DNA of 6,170 nt from Chloroflexota bacterium (GTDB lineage Bacteria > Chloroflexota > Limnocylindria > Limnocylindrales > Limnocylindraceae), in NCBI GenBank assembly GCA_009692905.1, contig SHYI01000060.1:1-6170 (forward strand). The letters are read 5' to 3'. Below are positions 1-6,170 of the stretch, one piece after another (within the stretch, counting starts at the first letter, position 1; every line of letters begins with the position of its first letter). The notes below the pieces were generated by a model, which worked only from the letters and a program-made list of their open reading frames with translations, did no database searches and was not told the origin of the DNA. Made by a program: the position numbers and the translations under genes.

Positions 1-267
1 GCCATCAAGGACGAAGCTGACGCCGTGATCGCCGCAGCCGCCGCAGTCGTTGCAGCGGAAGAGGCCGCAGTAGCCGCTACCGCCGCCGCAGCCGTTGCTG
101 CTGAAGAGGCCGCCGCTGCTGCAACTGCAGCCGAGGTCGTTGCTGAAGCTCCAGTCGTTGAGGCGCCAGTCGCCGAAGCGACCGAAGTGAACGCCGAAGT
201 CGCAACCGAAGAGAGCGCACCTGTTGAGGCGCCAGTCGCTGAGGAGACGGAGAAGGCTCCGGAGTGA
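1..267 (+). CDS. C-terminal tail of an Ala/Glu/Pro-rich protein, probably ribosomal protein L19 (rplS); 5' end outside window
   Basis: The frame is open from base 1 and ends at TGA 265-267, giving 88 visible residues. It begins AIKDEAD, then becomes almost pure Ala/Val/Glu (residues 11-50), then an acidic Pro/Val/Glu segment (residues 51-88). No folded domain is visible. The opening AIKDE resembles the basic end of L19 (typically ...ARIKE), and rplS commonly lies just upstream of rnhB and yraN, so an L19 with a long low-complexity extension is the best guess. This rests mainly on context; the L19 core would lie upstream. The tail contains a 15-residue tandem duplication (residues 13-27 and 28-42) and a repeated VEAPVAE motif. 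The stop overlaps the GTG start of rnhB (GTGA), which points to translational coupling. Any other protein with an Ala-rich tail remains possible. Confidence 0.45.
   Translation, partial: AIKDEADAVIAAAAAVVAAEEAAVAATAAAAVAAEEAAAAATAAEVVAEAPVVEAPVAEATEVNAEVATEESAPVEAPVAEETEKAPE
37..126 (+). repeat. In-frame tandem duplication of a 45-bp Ala-rich unit
   Basis: Two adjacent 45-nt units (37-81 and 82-126) encode AAAVVAAEEAAVAAT and AAAAVAAEEAAAAAT, which match at 13 of 15 residues. The codons have diverged more than the protein: GCA, GCC, GCG and GCT are mixed. The duplication is therefore either old or kept by selection on composition. It lies within the low-complexity tail of the gene upstream of rnhB. 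Confidence 0.75.
157..239 (+). repeat. 17-bp direct repeat within the Ala/Pro/Glu tail
   Basis: The 17-mer GTTGAGGCGCCAGTCGC occurs identically at 157-173 and 223-239. The copies are 66 bp apart, so both are read in the same frame, and the reading frame around each gives VEAPVAE. This is a coding repeat of the acidic Pro-rich tail and does not look like a mobile-element or regulatory repeat. Confidence 0.75.
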
Positions 268-935
268 GCGACCTGCGGCCCAAGAGTGGCCGCACACTGC
301 CAACTCGCGAACTTGAGCTACGCCACGGTCATCCTGAACGTGCCGTCATCGGCATTGATGAGGTTGGCCTTGCCCCGCTCGCCGGACCTGTCGTGGCCTG
401 CGCCATTTTGATGCCTGCAGGGGATCCGATCCCAGGCGTTCGCGATTCGAAGATGCTGACGCCAGCACGCCGCGTCGTGCTCGCGCAGCAGATCCGAGAC
501 GTTGCGCTCGCCATCGGCATCGGCGCCGCTTCAGCGCGAGAGGTAGAACTCATCAACCCCCGCGCAGCATCACATCGCGCGATGGCTCGTGCCGTAGCGC
601 AACTCTCTCGCAGAAGGGGGGCGGCGCCAGACTTTGCCCTCGTCGATGGGAGTAGCGCGCGCGAACTCCGCGACCTGATCGGACCACACGCGACGGTCGT
701 CCGCGGCGATCAGTCGGTCTATGCGATCGCCTGTGCCTCCATCGTCGCGAAGGTGCTTCGCGACAAGCTCATGGCCGAACTCTCACTGCGCTACCCCGGA
801 TACGGCTGGGAATCGAATGTGGGCTATCCAGCCCCCGCACACCTTGCAGCGCTTGATGCGCTCGGCGTGACGCCGCATCATCGCCGCACCTATGCGCCGG
901 TTGCAGCACGCCTCGGGCTGTCGCCTCGAGGCTAA
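264..935 (+). CDS. rnhB: Ribonuclease HII, with variant substrate-recognition motifs
   Basis: RNase HII cuts RNA in RNA/DNA hybrids and starts removal of ribonucleotides misincorporated into DNA. The 223-residue product has the family blocks in order: GIDEVG (30-35), RDSK (60-63), VDG (127-129), RGDQS (147-151), IACASIVAKVLRD (155-167), GYPAPAH (187-193) and HHRRTYAPV (205-213). The four catalytic acids appear present as D32, E33, D128 and D149. Two departures stand out. The nearly invariant GRG after DE(A/V) is G35-L36-A37, and the usual HKGY is N185-V186-G187-Y188. GRG is known to recognise the ribonucleotide at the RNA-DNA junction, so specificity may be altered; that is inference. The start is GTG 264, overlapping the upstream TGA, with GGAGAAGG at 249-256 and a 7-nt spacer. 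Length is normal for the family. Confidence 0.93.
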   Translation: MSDLRPKSGRTLPTRELELRHGHPERAVIGIDEVGLAPLAGPVVACAILMPAGDPIPGVRDSKMLTPARRVVLAQQIRDVALAIGIGAASAREVELINPRAASHRAMARAVAQLSRRRGAAPDFALVDGSSARELRDLIGPHATVVRGDQSVYAIACASIVAKVLRDKLMAELSLRYPGYGWESNVGYPAPAHLAALDALGVTPHHRRTYAPVAARLGLSPRG

Positions 936-955
936 ATCTAGGGAGTACGCGATAG

Positions 956-1330
956 GTGCGCGGCTGGCCTGAACATGTCGAAGTGGCAGTCAGCAGTGCG
1001 CAGTGTGCAATCGTCGGTCGTGAGGCCGAAGCTCTTGCGGCGCGATCCCTGGCTCGCAGCGGCTGGGTGATCCTCTCGCGCAACCTGCGACTCGGGCGAC
1101 TTGAGGTGGACCTGCTCGCGCGTGACCCGCGCGGCCTCCTCGTTGCCATTGAGGTGCGGCGCCGTGGCTCCGTGGGGGCCGCCTCGCCGTCAGAACTCCT
1201 GGGGGCACGCAAGATGCGGGCCCTGCGGCGGCAGCGTGCCCACCTCCCAGAGGGGTGCCGCATCGACCTCCTCCTCGTGCTCGGCAGCCCCGGGCGCGAG
1301 CGGCTCCGCCTCGTTCGCGGGGTCGCCTAG
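956..1330 (+). CDS. YraN/UPF0102 family nuclease-fold protein
   Basis: The 124-residue product matches the small UPF0102 (YraN) family, which has a PD-(D/E)xK-type endonuclease-like fold; its cellular role is not well settled. Visible blocks are GREAEALAARSL (21-32), GWVILSRNLR (36-45), LEVDLLARD (49-57; usually GEIDLIxRD), IEVRRR (65-70; usually VEV[KR]xR) and ARKMRALRR further on. The putative metal ligands E50, D52 and E66 are kept. R68 stands where many homologues have Lys, but Arg also occurs in the family. The G of GEID is replaced by Leu. The neighbourhood (rnhB immediately upstream) is typical. GTG 956 is chosen because AGGGAG at 940-945 lies 10 nt upstream; an in-frame GTG at 983 is an alternative, because the first 18 or so residues are not conserved. 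The gene is 20 nt downstream of rnhB. Confidence 0.85.
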   Translation: MRGWPEHVEVAVSSAQCAIVGREAEALAARSLARSGWVILSRNLRLGRLEVDLLARDPRGLLVAIEVRRRGSVGAASPSELLGARKMRALRRQRAHLPEGCRIDLLLVLGSPGRERLRLVRGVA

Positions 1331-1345
1331 GGGCTCGGCGCCCCG

Positions 1346-1354
1346 TGCTAGGAT
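1346..1354 (+). promoter_or_regulatory. Possible extended -10 promoter for rpsB operon
   Basis: TGCTAGGAT fits an extended -10 element (TGnTAnnnT; hexamer TAGGAT at 1349-1354, four of six matching TATAAT). It lies just after the yraN stop, in the only non-coding gap of the window, and would start a transcript near 1361. No -35 hexamer is recognisable at 16-18 nt upstream, so this is a weak prediction. Read-through from rnhB-yraN is equally possible. Confidence 0.35.
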
Positions 1355-1486
1355 TCCCGAGCGTCCGAATCGGACGTCCGCCCCCGCAAGGGGTCGAAAT
1401 ACGCACGCGGAACAAGACGCCTCACTACGGTGGCCCTTCGGGGTCGTGACGGCGCCCCGCGGTGGAATAACCGTGCAAGGAGAACT
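1355..1486 (+). promoter_or_regulatory. Structured 5' leader of rpsB (candidate autoregulatory leader)
   Basis: These 132 nt before rpsB have no credible ORF but several inverted repeats. H1 is 1362-1376 (CGTCCG/CGGACG, loop AAT). H2 is 1382-1393 (CCCC/GGGG closed by GCAA, a GNRA tetraloop). H3 is 1422-1449 (TCAC/GTGA outer stem, a 6-nt 5' bulge at 1426-1431, inner stem GGCCC/GGGTC with one G-U pair, UUCG tetraloop). H4 is 1458-1475 (six pairs including one G-U, loop GGAATA), ending 1 nt before the Shine-Dalgarno. The H3 bulge ACGGT (1427-1431) is complementary to ACCGT (1470-1474), allowing a pseudoknot or a competing fold. In E. coli, S2 represses rpsB-tsf through the rpsB leader. Whether this RNA binds S2 is inference, and I do not recognise it as a named family. 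Confidence 0.5.
1477..1482 (+). promoter_or_regulatory. Shine-Dalgarno of rpsB (fixes the start)
   Basis: AAGGAG lies 4 nt before ATG 1487 and identifies this ATG as the rpsB start. An in-frame GTG at 1430 would add 19 residues unlike any S2 N-terminus and has no such site. The core AGGAG (1478-1482) is exactly complementary to CTCCT at 1511-1515 inside the gene, so it could be masked. Confidence 0.85.
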
Positions 1487-2356
1487 ATGGCACCAGTAAC
1501 GATGCGCGACCTCCTCGAGGTCGGAGCCCACTTCGGGCACCAGACACGCCGATGGAATCCCAAGATGGCGCCGTTTATCTACGCGCAGCGCAACGGGATC
1601 CACATCCTCGACCTCGCCAAGAGTGCGAAGCACCTGCAAATTGCCCTCGACGCCGTGCGCGACGCGAGCGCAAACGGGGAGACCATTCTCTTCGTCGGTA
1701 CCAAGAAGCAGGCGCAGGCTCCGATTCAGGAAGAGGCGACCCGCGCCGGCCAGCCATACGTGATCAAGCGCTGGCTCGGCGGCATGCTCACCAACTTCAT
1801 GACGATTCGTAAGCGCCTCACCCTCATGGAGCAGCTTGAGGCTCGAGAGCAGGCTGGCGAGTTCGCCATCATGTCGAAGAAAGAGGCGTCCAAGCTTGGC
1901 GACAAGCTAGAGAAGCTTCGCGGAGCGCTCGGCGGCATGCGCCGTTTGCGCAAGGCCCCAGGCATGGTCTTCATCATTGACCCAAGCCGCGAGACCCTCG
2001 CCGCGATTGAGGCGAACAAGCTCGGGATCCCTGTTGTCGGCACCGCCGATACCAACGTCAATCCCGATCTACTCACCTATCCGATCCCAGTAAACGACGA
2101 CGCGATCAAGTGCATTCGCTTGATCTGCACTGCCGTTGCTGATGCGGTGATCGAAGGCGCTGCGATTCGCGCCGCACGTTTGCCTGAACTTGAGGCGCAA
2201 GAGGCCGCAGCAGCAGCTGCTGAGAACGCCGCTGACGCCCCTGAGGCATCCGATGTCCAGGACGACCTCGTTGCTGCGCTGAGTGCCACCGGCACGCTGA
2301 GCTTCTCGCCTGACGAGGAGCCAGCCCCCGCCGCCGACACCACCCCAGCAGTGTAA
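1487..2356 (+). CDS. rpsB: 30S ribosomal protein S2 with Ala/Pro/Glu-rich C-terminal extension
   Basis: S2 binds late to the 30S head-body junction and helps S1 docking and initiation in bacteria that have S1. The 289-residue product carries the classic blocks: RDLLEVGAHFGHQTRRWNPKM (7-27), FIYAQRNGIHILDL (30-43), ILFVGTKKQA (67-76), RWLGGMLTNFMTI (95-107), KLRGALGGM (143-151), FIIDPSRE (162-169) and a final DDAIKCIRLI block (204-213). The conserved core ends near residue 230. A tail of nearly 60 residues follows, rich in Ala, Glu, Asp and Pro and without a recognisable domain; it makes the protein longer than the usual 230-260. It is composed much like the tail at the start of the window. 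The gene is followed by tsf after 10 nt, the near-universal rpsB-tsf pair. A 7-bp inverted repeat lies inside codons 7-13. Confidence 0.97.
   Translation: MAPVTMRDLLEVGAHFGHQTRRWNPKMAPFIYAQRNGIHILDLAKSAKHLQIALDAVRDASANGETILFVGTKKQAQAPIQEEATRAGQPYVIKRWLGGMLTNFMTIRKRLTLMEQLEAREQAGEFAIMSKKEASKLGDKLEKLRGALGGMRRLRKAPGMVFIIDPSRETLAAIEANKLGIPVVGTADTNVNPDLLTYPIPVNDDAIKCIRLICTAVADAVIEGAAIRAARLPELEAQEAAAAAAENAADAPEASDVQDDLVAALSATGTLSFSPDEEPAPAADTTPAV
1507..1523 (+). promoter_or_regulatory. Perfect 7-bp inverted repeat at the 5' end of the rpsB coding sequence
   Basis: CGACCTC (1507-1513) and GAGGTCG (1517-1523) form a 7-bp stem with a 3-nt CTC loop, 18 nt after the rpsB start codon and so inside the initiation footprint. 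The same 5' arm can pair instead with GGGGTCG at 1440-1446 or 1390-1396 (one G-U pair each), and CTCCT (1511-1515) can pair with the Shine-Dalgarno. It encodes the conserved RDLLEV stretch, so codon choice alone may have produced it. Confidence 0.4.
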
Positions 2357-2361
2357 GGAGG
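2355..2361 (+). promoter_or_regulatory. Strong Shine-Dalgarno of tsf overlapping the rpsB stop
   Basis: AAGGAGG begins within the TAA stop of rpsB (2354-2356) and lies 5 nt before ATG 2367. Ribosomes ending rpsB are thus placed directly at the tsf start, which fits coupled, near-stoichiometric expression from one message. Confidence 0.85.
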
Positions 2362-2366
2362 CCACC

Positions 2367-2963
2367 ATGGCGATTAGCGCAGAGGCGGTACGAGACCTAC
2401 GCGAGCGCACAGGCGCTGGGATGATGGATTGCAAGCGCGCACTCGAAGAGTGCGGCGGCGATGTTGAGAAGGCCGTACTGGCACTTCGTGAGGCTGGCTT
2501 AGCCGCCGCCGCGAAGAAGGCCGGTCGAGATGCACGTGAGGGACTCGTCTCTTCGTACATCCATACCGGCGGCCGCGTCGGCGTGCTTCTCGAGATCAAT
2601 TGTGAGACAGACTTCGTGGCGCGCAATGAGCAGTTCCAGAAGCTGGTGAAAGACATCGCGATGCAGATTGCAGGCCTTCATCCGCTCTATGTCAGCCAGG
2701 AGCAGATCCCAGCCGCTGCACTCGAGGCGAAGCGCGCCGCACTCCTTGAGGATGAGGCGCTCGCCAAGAAGCCAGAGGCGATGCGGGCGCAGATCGTTGA
2801 GGGCCAACTCCGCAAGTGGTTCGAAGAGGTCTGCCTTCTCGATCAGCCGTTCCGCGACGGTGACGAGACCGTTGCTCAGCTGATTACGAACGCGATTGCC
2901 ACGATTGGTGAGAACATCCGAGTACGGCGCTTCGTGCGCTACGCACTCGGCGAGGAGCTGTAG
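2367..2963 (+). CDS. tsf: Elongation factor Ts (short form)
   Basis: EF-Ts is the guanine nucleotide exchange factor that releases GDP from EF-Tu in the cytoplasm. The 198-residue product has the N-terminal UBA-like domain (1-55) with RTGAGMMDCKRAL (14-26) and GGDVEKAV (30-37), and the core motif CETDFVARNEQF (79-90), whose TDFV contacts EF-Tu. It ends RRFVRYALGEEL. A full-length E. coli protein is about 283 residues; this one resembles the short Thermus-type protein with a single core subdomain, so its size is a lineage trait and not a truncation. The start is ATG 2367, supported by AAGGAGG 5 nt upstream. It follows rpsB by 10 nt and precedes pyrH by 30 nt. Confidence 0.96.
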   Translation: MAISAEAVRDLRERTGAGMMDCKRALEECGGDVEKAVLALREAGLAAAAKKAGRDAREGLVSSYIHTGGRVGVLLEINCETDFVARNEQFQKLVKDIAMQIAGLHPLYVSQEQIPAAALEAKRAALLEDEALAKKPEAMRAQIVEGQLRKWFEEVCLLDQPFRDGDETVAQLITNAIATIGENIRVRRFVRYALGEEL

Positions 2964-4266
<1,303 letters not shown>

Positions 4267-4270
<4 letters not shown>

Positions 4271-5016
4271 CCGACGCCGAAATTCGGCGACCTGCTGACG
4301 CGCAGCCGCTGGTGCACAGCACCCCACCGCCCGAAGGCGGGCCGAGCCATGTCGCCATCATCATGGACGGGAATCGGCGCTGGGCACGCAGTCGGAACCT
4401 CGATGAACTCGAAGGGCACGTCGCCGGCACAGAGGCGTTGCGCGCCGTCCTCAAGCACGCAGTGCAGATCGGCATCCCACACCTAACCGTCTACGCCTTC
4501 AGCCGTGAGAACTGGGCCCGTAGCGACAAGGAGGTAGCGCAGCTCTTCAATCTCCTGGCGAAGGTGATCGATGATGAAACGCCCGAGCTGCTTGCGCAGG
4601 GGGTGGCCGTCCGCTTTCTCGGTCGACTCGCCGAGCTGCCAGACCAGGCGCAGGAGCGCATTGCGGCTGCGTGTGCAAAGACGGTAGGTGGCACAAAGCT
4701 CCAGTTGGCTGTCGCTTTTAACTACGGCAGCCGCACCGAGATTGTTGATGCCATTCGCACGATTGTGACCGCTGGCCTCTCCCCTGAGAGCATCGATGAG
4801 CGTACGATCGCCGACGCCCTCTACACCGTCGGCACACCAGACCCTGATCTCGTCATCCGCACGGGCGGGGAGGAGCGCCTCTCGAACTTCCTGTTGTGGC
4901 AGAGCGCCTACGCGGAGATCGTGACGACGGCAACACTCTGGCCAGATTTTGGCGCTGCGGATCTTGATGCGGCGATCGCGGCCTATGCCCAGCGCATCCG
5001 GCGGTTCGGGCGATGA
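4267..5016 (+). CDS. uppS: Isoprenyl transferase (undecaprenyl diphosphate synthase, cis-prenyltransferase)
   Basis: The enzyme adds isopentenyl units to farnesyl diphosphate in cis, normally giving the C55 lipid carrier for peptidoglycan and other wall polymers; it is a soluble or membrane-associated dimer. The 249-residue product has HVAIIMDGNRRWAR (28-41, catalytic D34), GHVAG (50-54), YAFSRENWARS (76-86), AFNYGSR (150-156), DLVIRTGGEERLSNFLLWQ (194-212; R198 and R204) and YAE with E217. All catalytic positions are present. The usual NGRWA is NRRWA, a variant also seen in short-chain mycobacterial and eukaryotic members, so product length cannot be fixed from sequence. About 27 poorly conserved residues precede the core. 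The GTG start overlaps the frr stop (GTGA), with GAGG at 4253-4256; an in-frame GTG at 4312 lacks a ribosome site. cdsA overlaps its 3' end by 4 nt. Confidence 0.93.
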
Positions 5017-5855
5017 GCAGCGGGGCGCTGACGCAGCGGGCGATCGGCTCGCTCTTGATCCTTCCCGTCGCCGCCGTTGCGCTCTTCCCGCCAGCAGGCA
5101 CACTCGCGGTAACCGTTCTCCTCATCGCCCTCGCAGCACGAGAAGCGGCTCGAATCCTCACCAAGGTGCTTGGCGGTGCCTCTGCGTTCTGGATCACCGT
5201 CATCTTGGTCAGCCCGCTCTCCGCAGCCATCTCACCGGTACTAGGTGGAGTGCTGACCATCTCAGCACTCCTGATCTTCGTAGGTACGGTGATCCGCCGA
5301 GCGGTGCGCGCAACAGAGAAGAGGTTGGAACCTGAGCTGCGACTACTTCTTGGAACGATGGCTGCCGTGATCTGGTTGAGCCCGTTGACGCTGCTCCCAC
5401 TTCTCGCGTCGCTCGACCCACTTGATCGAGGCGCGCCGGCGCGTTGGATCGTGTGGCTCCTGGCGATCGTTTGGACGGCAGATAGCGCCGCCTACCTCGT
5501 TGGGCGCACGATCGGTCGACGCAAGCTAGCGCCGGTTCTTTCGCCGCGCAAGAGCCTCGAGGGCTTCATCGGCGGCATTCTTGCTGCGGGACTCGTTGGT
5601 GCGCTGATCGCTGGGCCGCTCTTCACACTCGGCACCCCCGAAGAGGCGCGCCCGCTCTGGGGGCTGGTCTGGGGCTTGATCATTGCCACTGCGGCCGAGG
5701 CGGGTGACCTCCTTGAGTCGCTCTTCAAGCGTGTTGCAGGTGCCGAGAGTGCATCGAATCTGATCCCCGGACATGGCGGCGTTCTCGATCGGATCGATAG
5801 CCTGCTGCTCGCGGCGCCAGTGACGCTCATCGCCGCGCTGCTACTGCGAGTCTAA
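5013..5855 (+). CDS. cdsA: Phosphatidate cytidylyltransferase (CDP-diacylglycerol synthase), signature Lys-Asp replaced
   Basis: CdsA is an integral membrane enzyme that makes CDP-diacylglycerol from CTP and phosphatidate, the branch point of phospholipid synthesis. The 280-residue product is strongly hydrophobic, with about eight or nine likely membrane segments (near 10-26, 30-48, 58-75, 77-95, 110-131, 143-162, 185-205, 214-230 and 263-279). Conserved blocks are ADSAAYLVGR (156-165), SPRKSLEG (177-184), GDLLESLFKR (231-240) and IPGHGGVLDRID (251-262). Between the last two the family signature requires Lys-Asp, and here E245-S246 stand in its place. The Asp is thought to help hold the catalytic metal, so activity is uncertain; the other signature residues, including D259 and D262, are intact. 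The ATG overlaps the uppS stop (ATGA). The position between uppS and dxr is the usual one, which supports the assignment. Confidence 0.92.
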   Translation: MSSGALTQRAIGSLLILPVAAVALFPPAGTLAVTVLLIALAAREAARILTKVLGGASAFWITVILVSPLSAAISPVLGGVLTISALLIFVGTVIRRAVRATEKRLEPELRLLLGTMAAVIWLSPLTLLPLLASLDPLDRGAPARWIVWLLAIVWTADSAAYLVGRTIGRRKLAPVLSPRKSLEGFIGGILAAGLVGALIAGPLFTLGTPEEARPLWGLVWGLIIATAAEAGDLLESLFKRVAGAESASNLIPGHGGVLDRIDSLLLAAPVTLIAALLLRV

Positions 5856-5856
5856 G

Positions 5857-6170
5857 GTGAGCCGCATCCGCGTCGCACTGCTCGGCGCAAGCGGCTCGAT
5901 CGGCCTGCAAGCTGCCGAGGTTATTGCGCAGCACCCCGAGGAGTTTGAACTCGTTGCTCTGGCATCAGGCCGCGGTGGTGAGCAGCATGATGCTCTGGCT
6001 ACGGCCAATCCGCAGGCGCGCAGCCTCGTCGGCGGCAGTGCGGATGATCTGCGGGCCATCGTCCTTGATACCGCGCCAGATGTTGCCCTAATCGCCACGA
6101 CTGGTGTTGTCGGCCTTGCCGCAACCGTCGCCGCTCTTGAGGCGGGTGTGGCGGTGGCGATCGCGAATAA
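5857..6170 (+). CDS. dxr: 1-deoxy-D-xylulose 5-phosphate reductoisomerase, N-terminal part (runs off window)
   Basis: DXR converts deoxyxylulose phosphate to methylerythritol phosphate with NADPH, the first committed step of the MEP isoprenoid pathway that supplies the precursor for UppS upstream. The 104 visible residues are the start of the NADPH-binding domain. RVALLGASGSIG (5-16) matches the GSTGSIG nucleotide-binding motif, HPEEFELVAL (26-35) follows, and GVVGLAATVAALEAGVAVAIAN (83-104) matches the GxxGLxxTxxAxxAGxxxxLANK region; the frame is still open at the edge. Catalytic and metal residues lie beyond the window. The segment between the VAL strand and the GxxGL motif looks shorter than in E. 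coli. GTG 5857 is chosen because only 1 nt separates it from the cdsA TAA and because it puts the motif at residue 10; I see no strong ribosome site, so coupled reinitiation is likely. Confidence 0.93.
   Translation, partial: MSRIRVALLGASGSIGLQAAEVIAQHPEEFELVALASGRGGEQHDALATANPQARSLVGGSADDLRAIVLDTAPDVALIATTGVVGLAATVAALEAGVAVAIAN

Noticed and set aside
1151..1159. YraN motif IEVR instead of EVK, possibly a lost catalytic lysine.
   Set aside because: Arg at this position is common in the UPF0102 family, and as I recall it E. coli YraN itself has EVRYRR, so it is not a defect.
1330..1344. GGGGC/GCCCC hairpin at the yraN stop as an intrinsic terminator.
   Set aside because: The stem is only 5 bp and no T-run follows.
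1319..1446. GGGGTCG three times (1319-1325, 1390-1396, 1440-1446) as a protein-binding direct repeat.
   Set aside because: The spacing is irregular (71 and 50 nt), one copy is inside yraN, and the two leader copies are explained as hairpin 3' arms.
1345..1449. Possible small upstream ORF in the rpsB leader, GTG 1345 to TGA 1449.
   Set aside because: There is no Shine-Dalgarno, the GTG overlaps the putative -10 element upstream of the likely transcript start, and the translation is not distinctive.
1430..1486. N-terminal extension of S2 from GTG 1430.
   Set aside because: The added 19 residues do not resemble S2, the region forms leader hairpins, and AAGGAG sits just before ATG 1487.

Overview
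This window is a conventional bacterial housekeeping block. Every gene is on the + strand, in this order: the 3' end of an Ala/Glu/Pro-rich protein (probably ribosomal protein L19), rnhB, a YraN/UPF0102 gene, rpsB, tsf, pyrH, frr, uppS, cdsA and the first 104 codons of dxr. The DNA is clearly GC-rich; I estimate over 60% by eye and did not count it. GTG starts are common (rnhB, yraN, uppS, dxr). EF-Ts is the short form of about 200 residues, without the C-terminal half seen in E. coli. That form is usual in Thermus and Chloroflexota and unlike the longer actinobacterial one. With the gene order, GC content and tight packing it suggests a compact Chloroflexota-like genome, but this placement is tentative. 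I see no mobile elements, CRISPR array, tRNA, rRNA or sign of recent transfer.

Layout. Positions 1-1330 hold the end of the upstream gene, RNase HII (GTGA overlap) and YraN. Positions 1331-1486 are the only real intergenic stretch: a possible extended -10 promoter followed by a structured leader with GNRA-type and UUCG tetraloop hairpins, ending at the rpsB Shine-Dalgarno. From 1487 onward rpsB-tsf-pyrH-frr-uppS-cdsA-dxr are spaced at most 30 nt apart. pyrH/frr, frr/uppS and uppS/cdsA each overlap by 4 nt (ATGA or GTGA), and dxr starts 1 nt after the cdsA stop, so translational coupling is likely.

Functionally the block covers translation (S2, EF-Ts, ribosome recycling factor), pyrimidine nucleotide supply (UMP kinase), and the isoprenoid and lipid precursors of the envelope (DXR feeds the MEP pathway, UppS makes the undecaprenyl carrier, CdsA makes CDP-diacylglycerol). 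RNase HII removes ribonucleotides from DNA.

I found no new multi-gene system. The points worth checking are local: an RNase HII with intact catalytic acids but a changed GRG substrate-recognition motif (GLA) and a changed HKGY motif; a CdsA whose signature Lys-Asp pair is Glu-Ser; and an rpsB leader whose segments can pair in several mutually exclusive ways, including a possible pseudoknot and occlusion of the Shine-Dalgarno.
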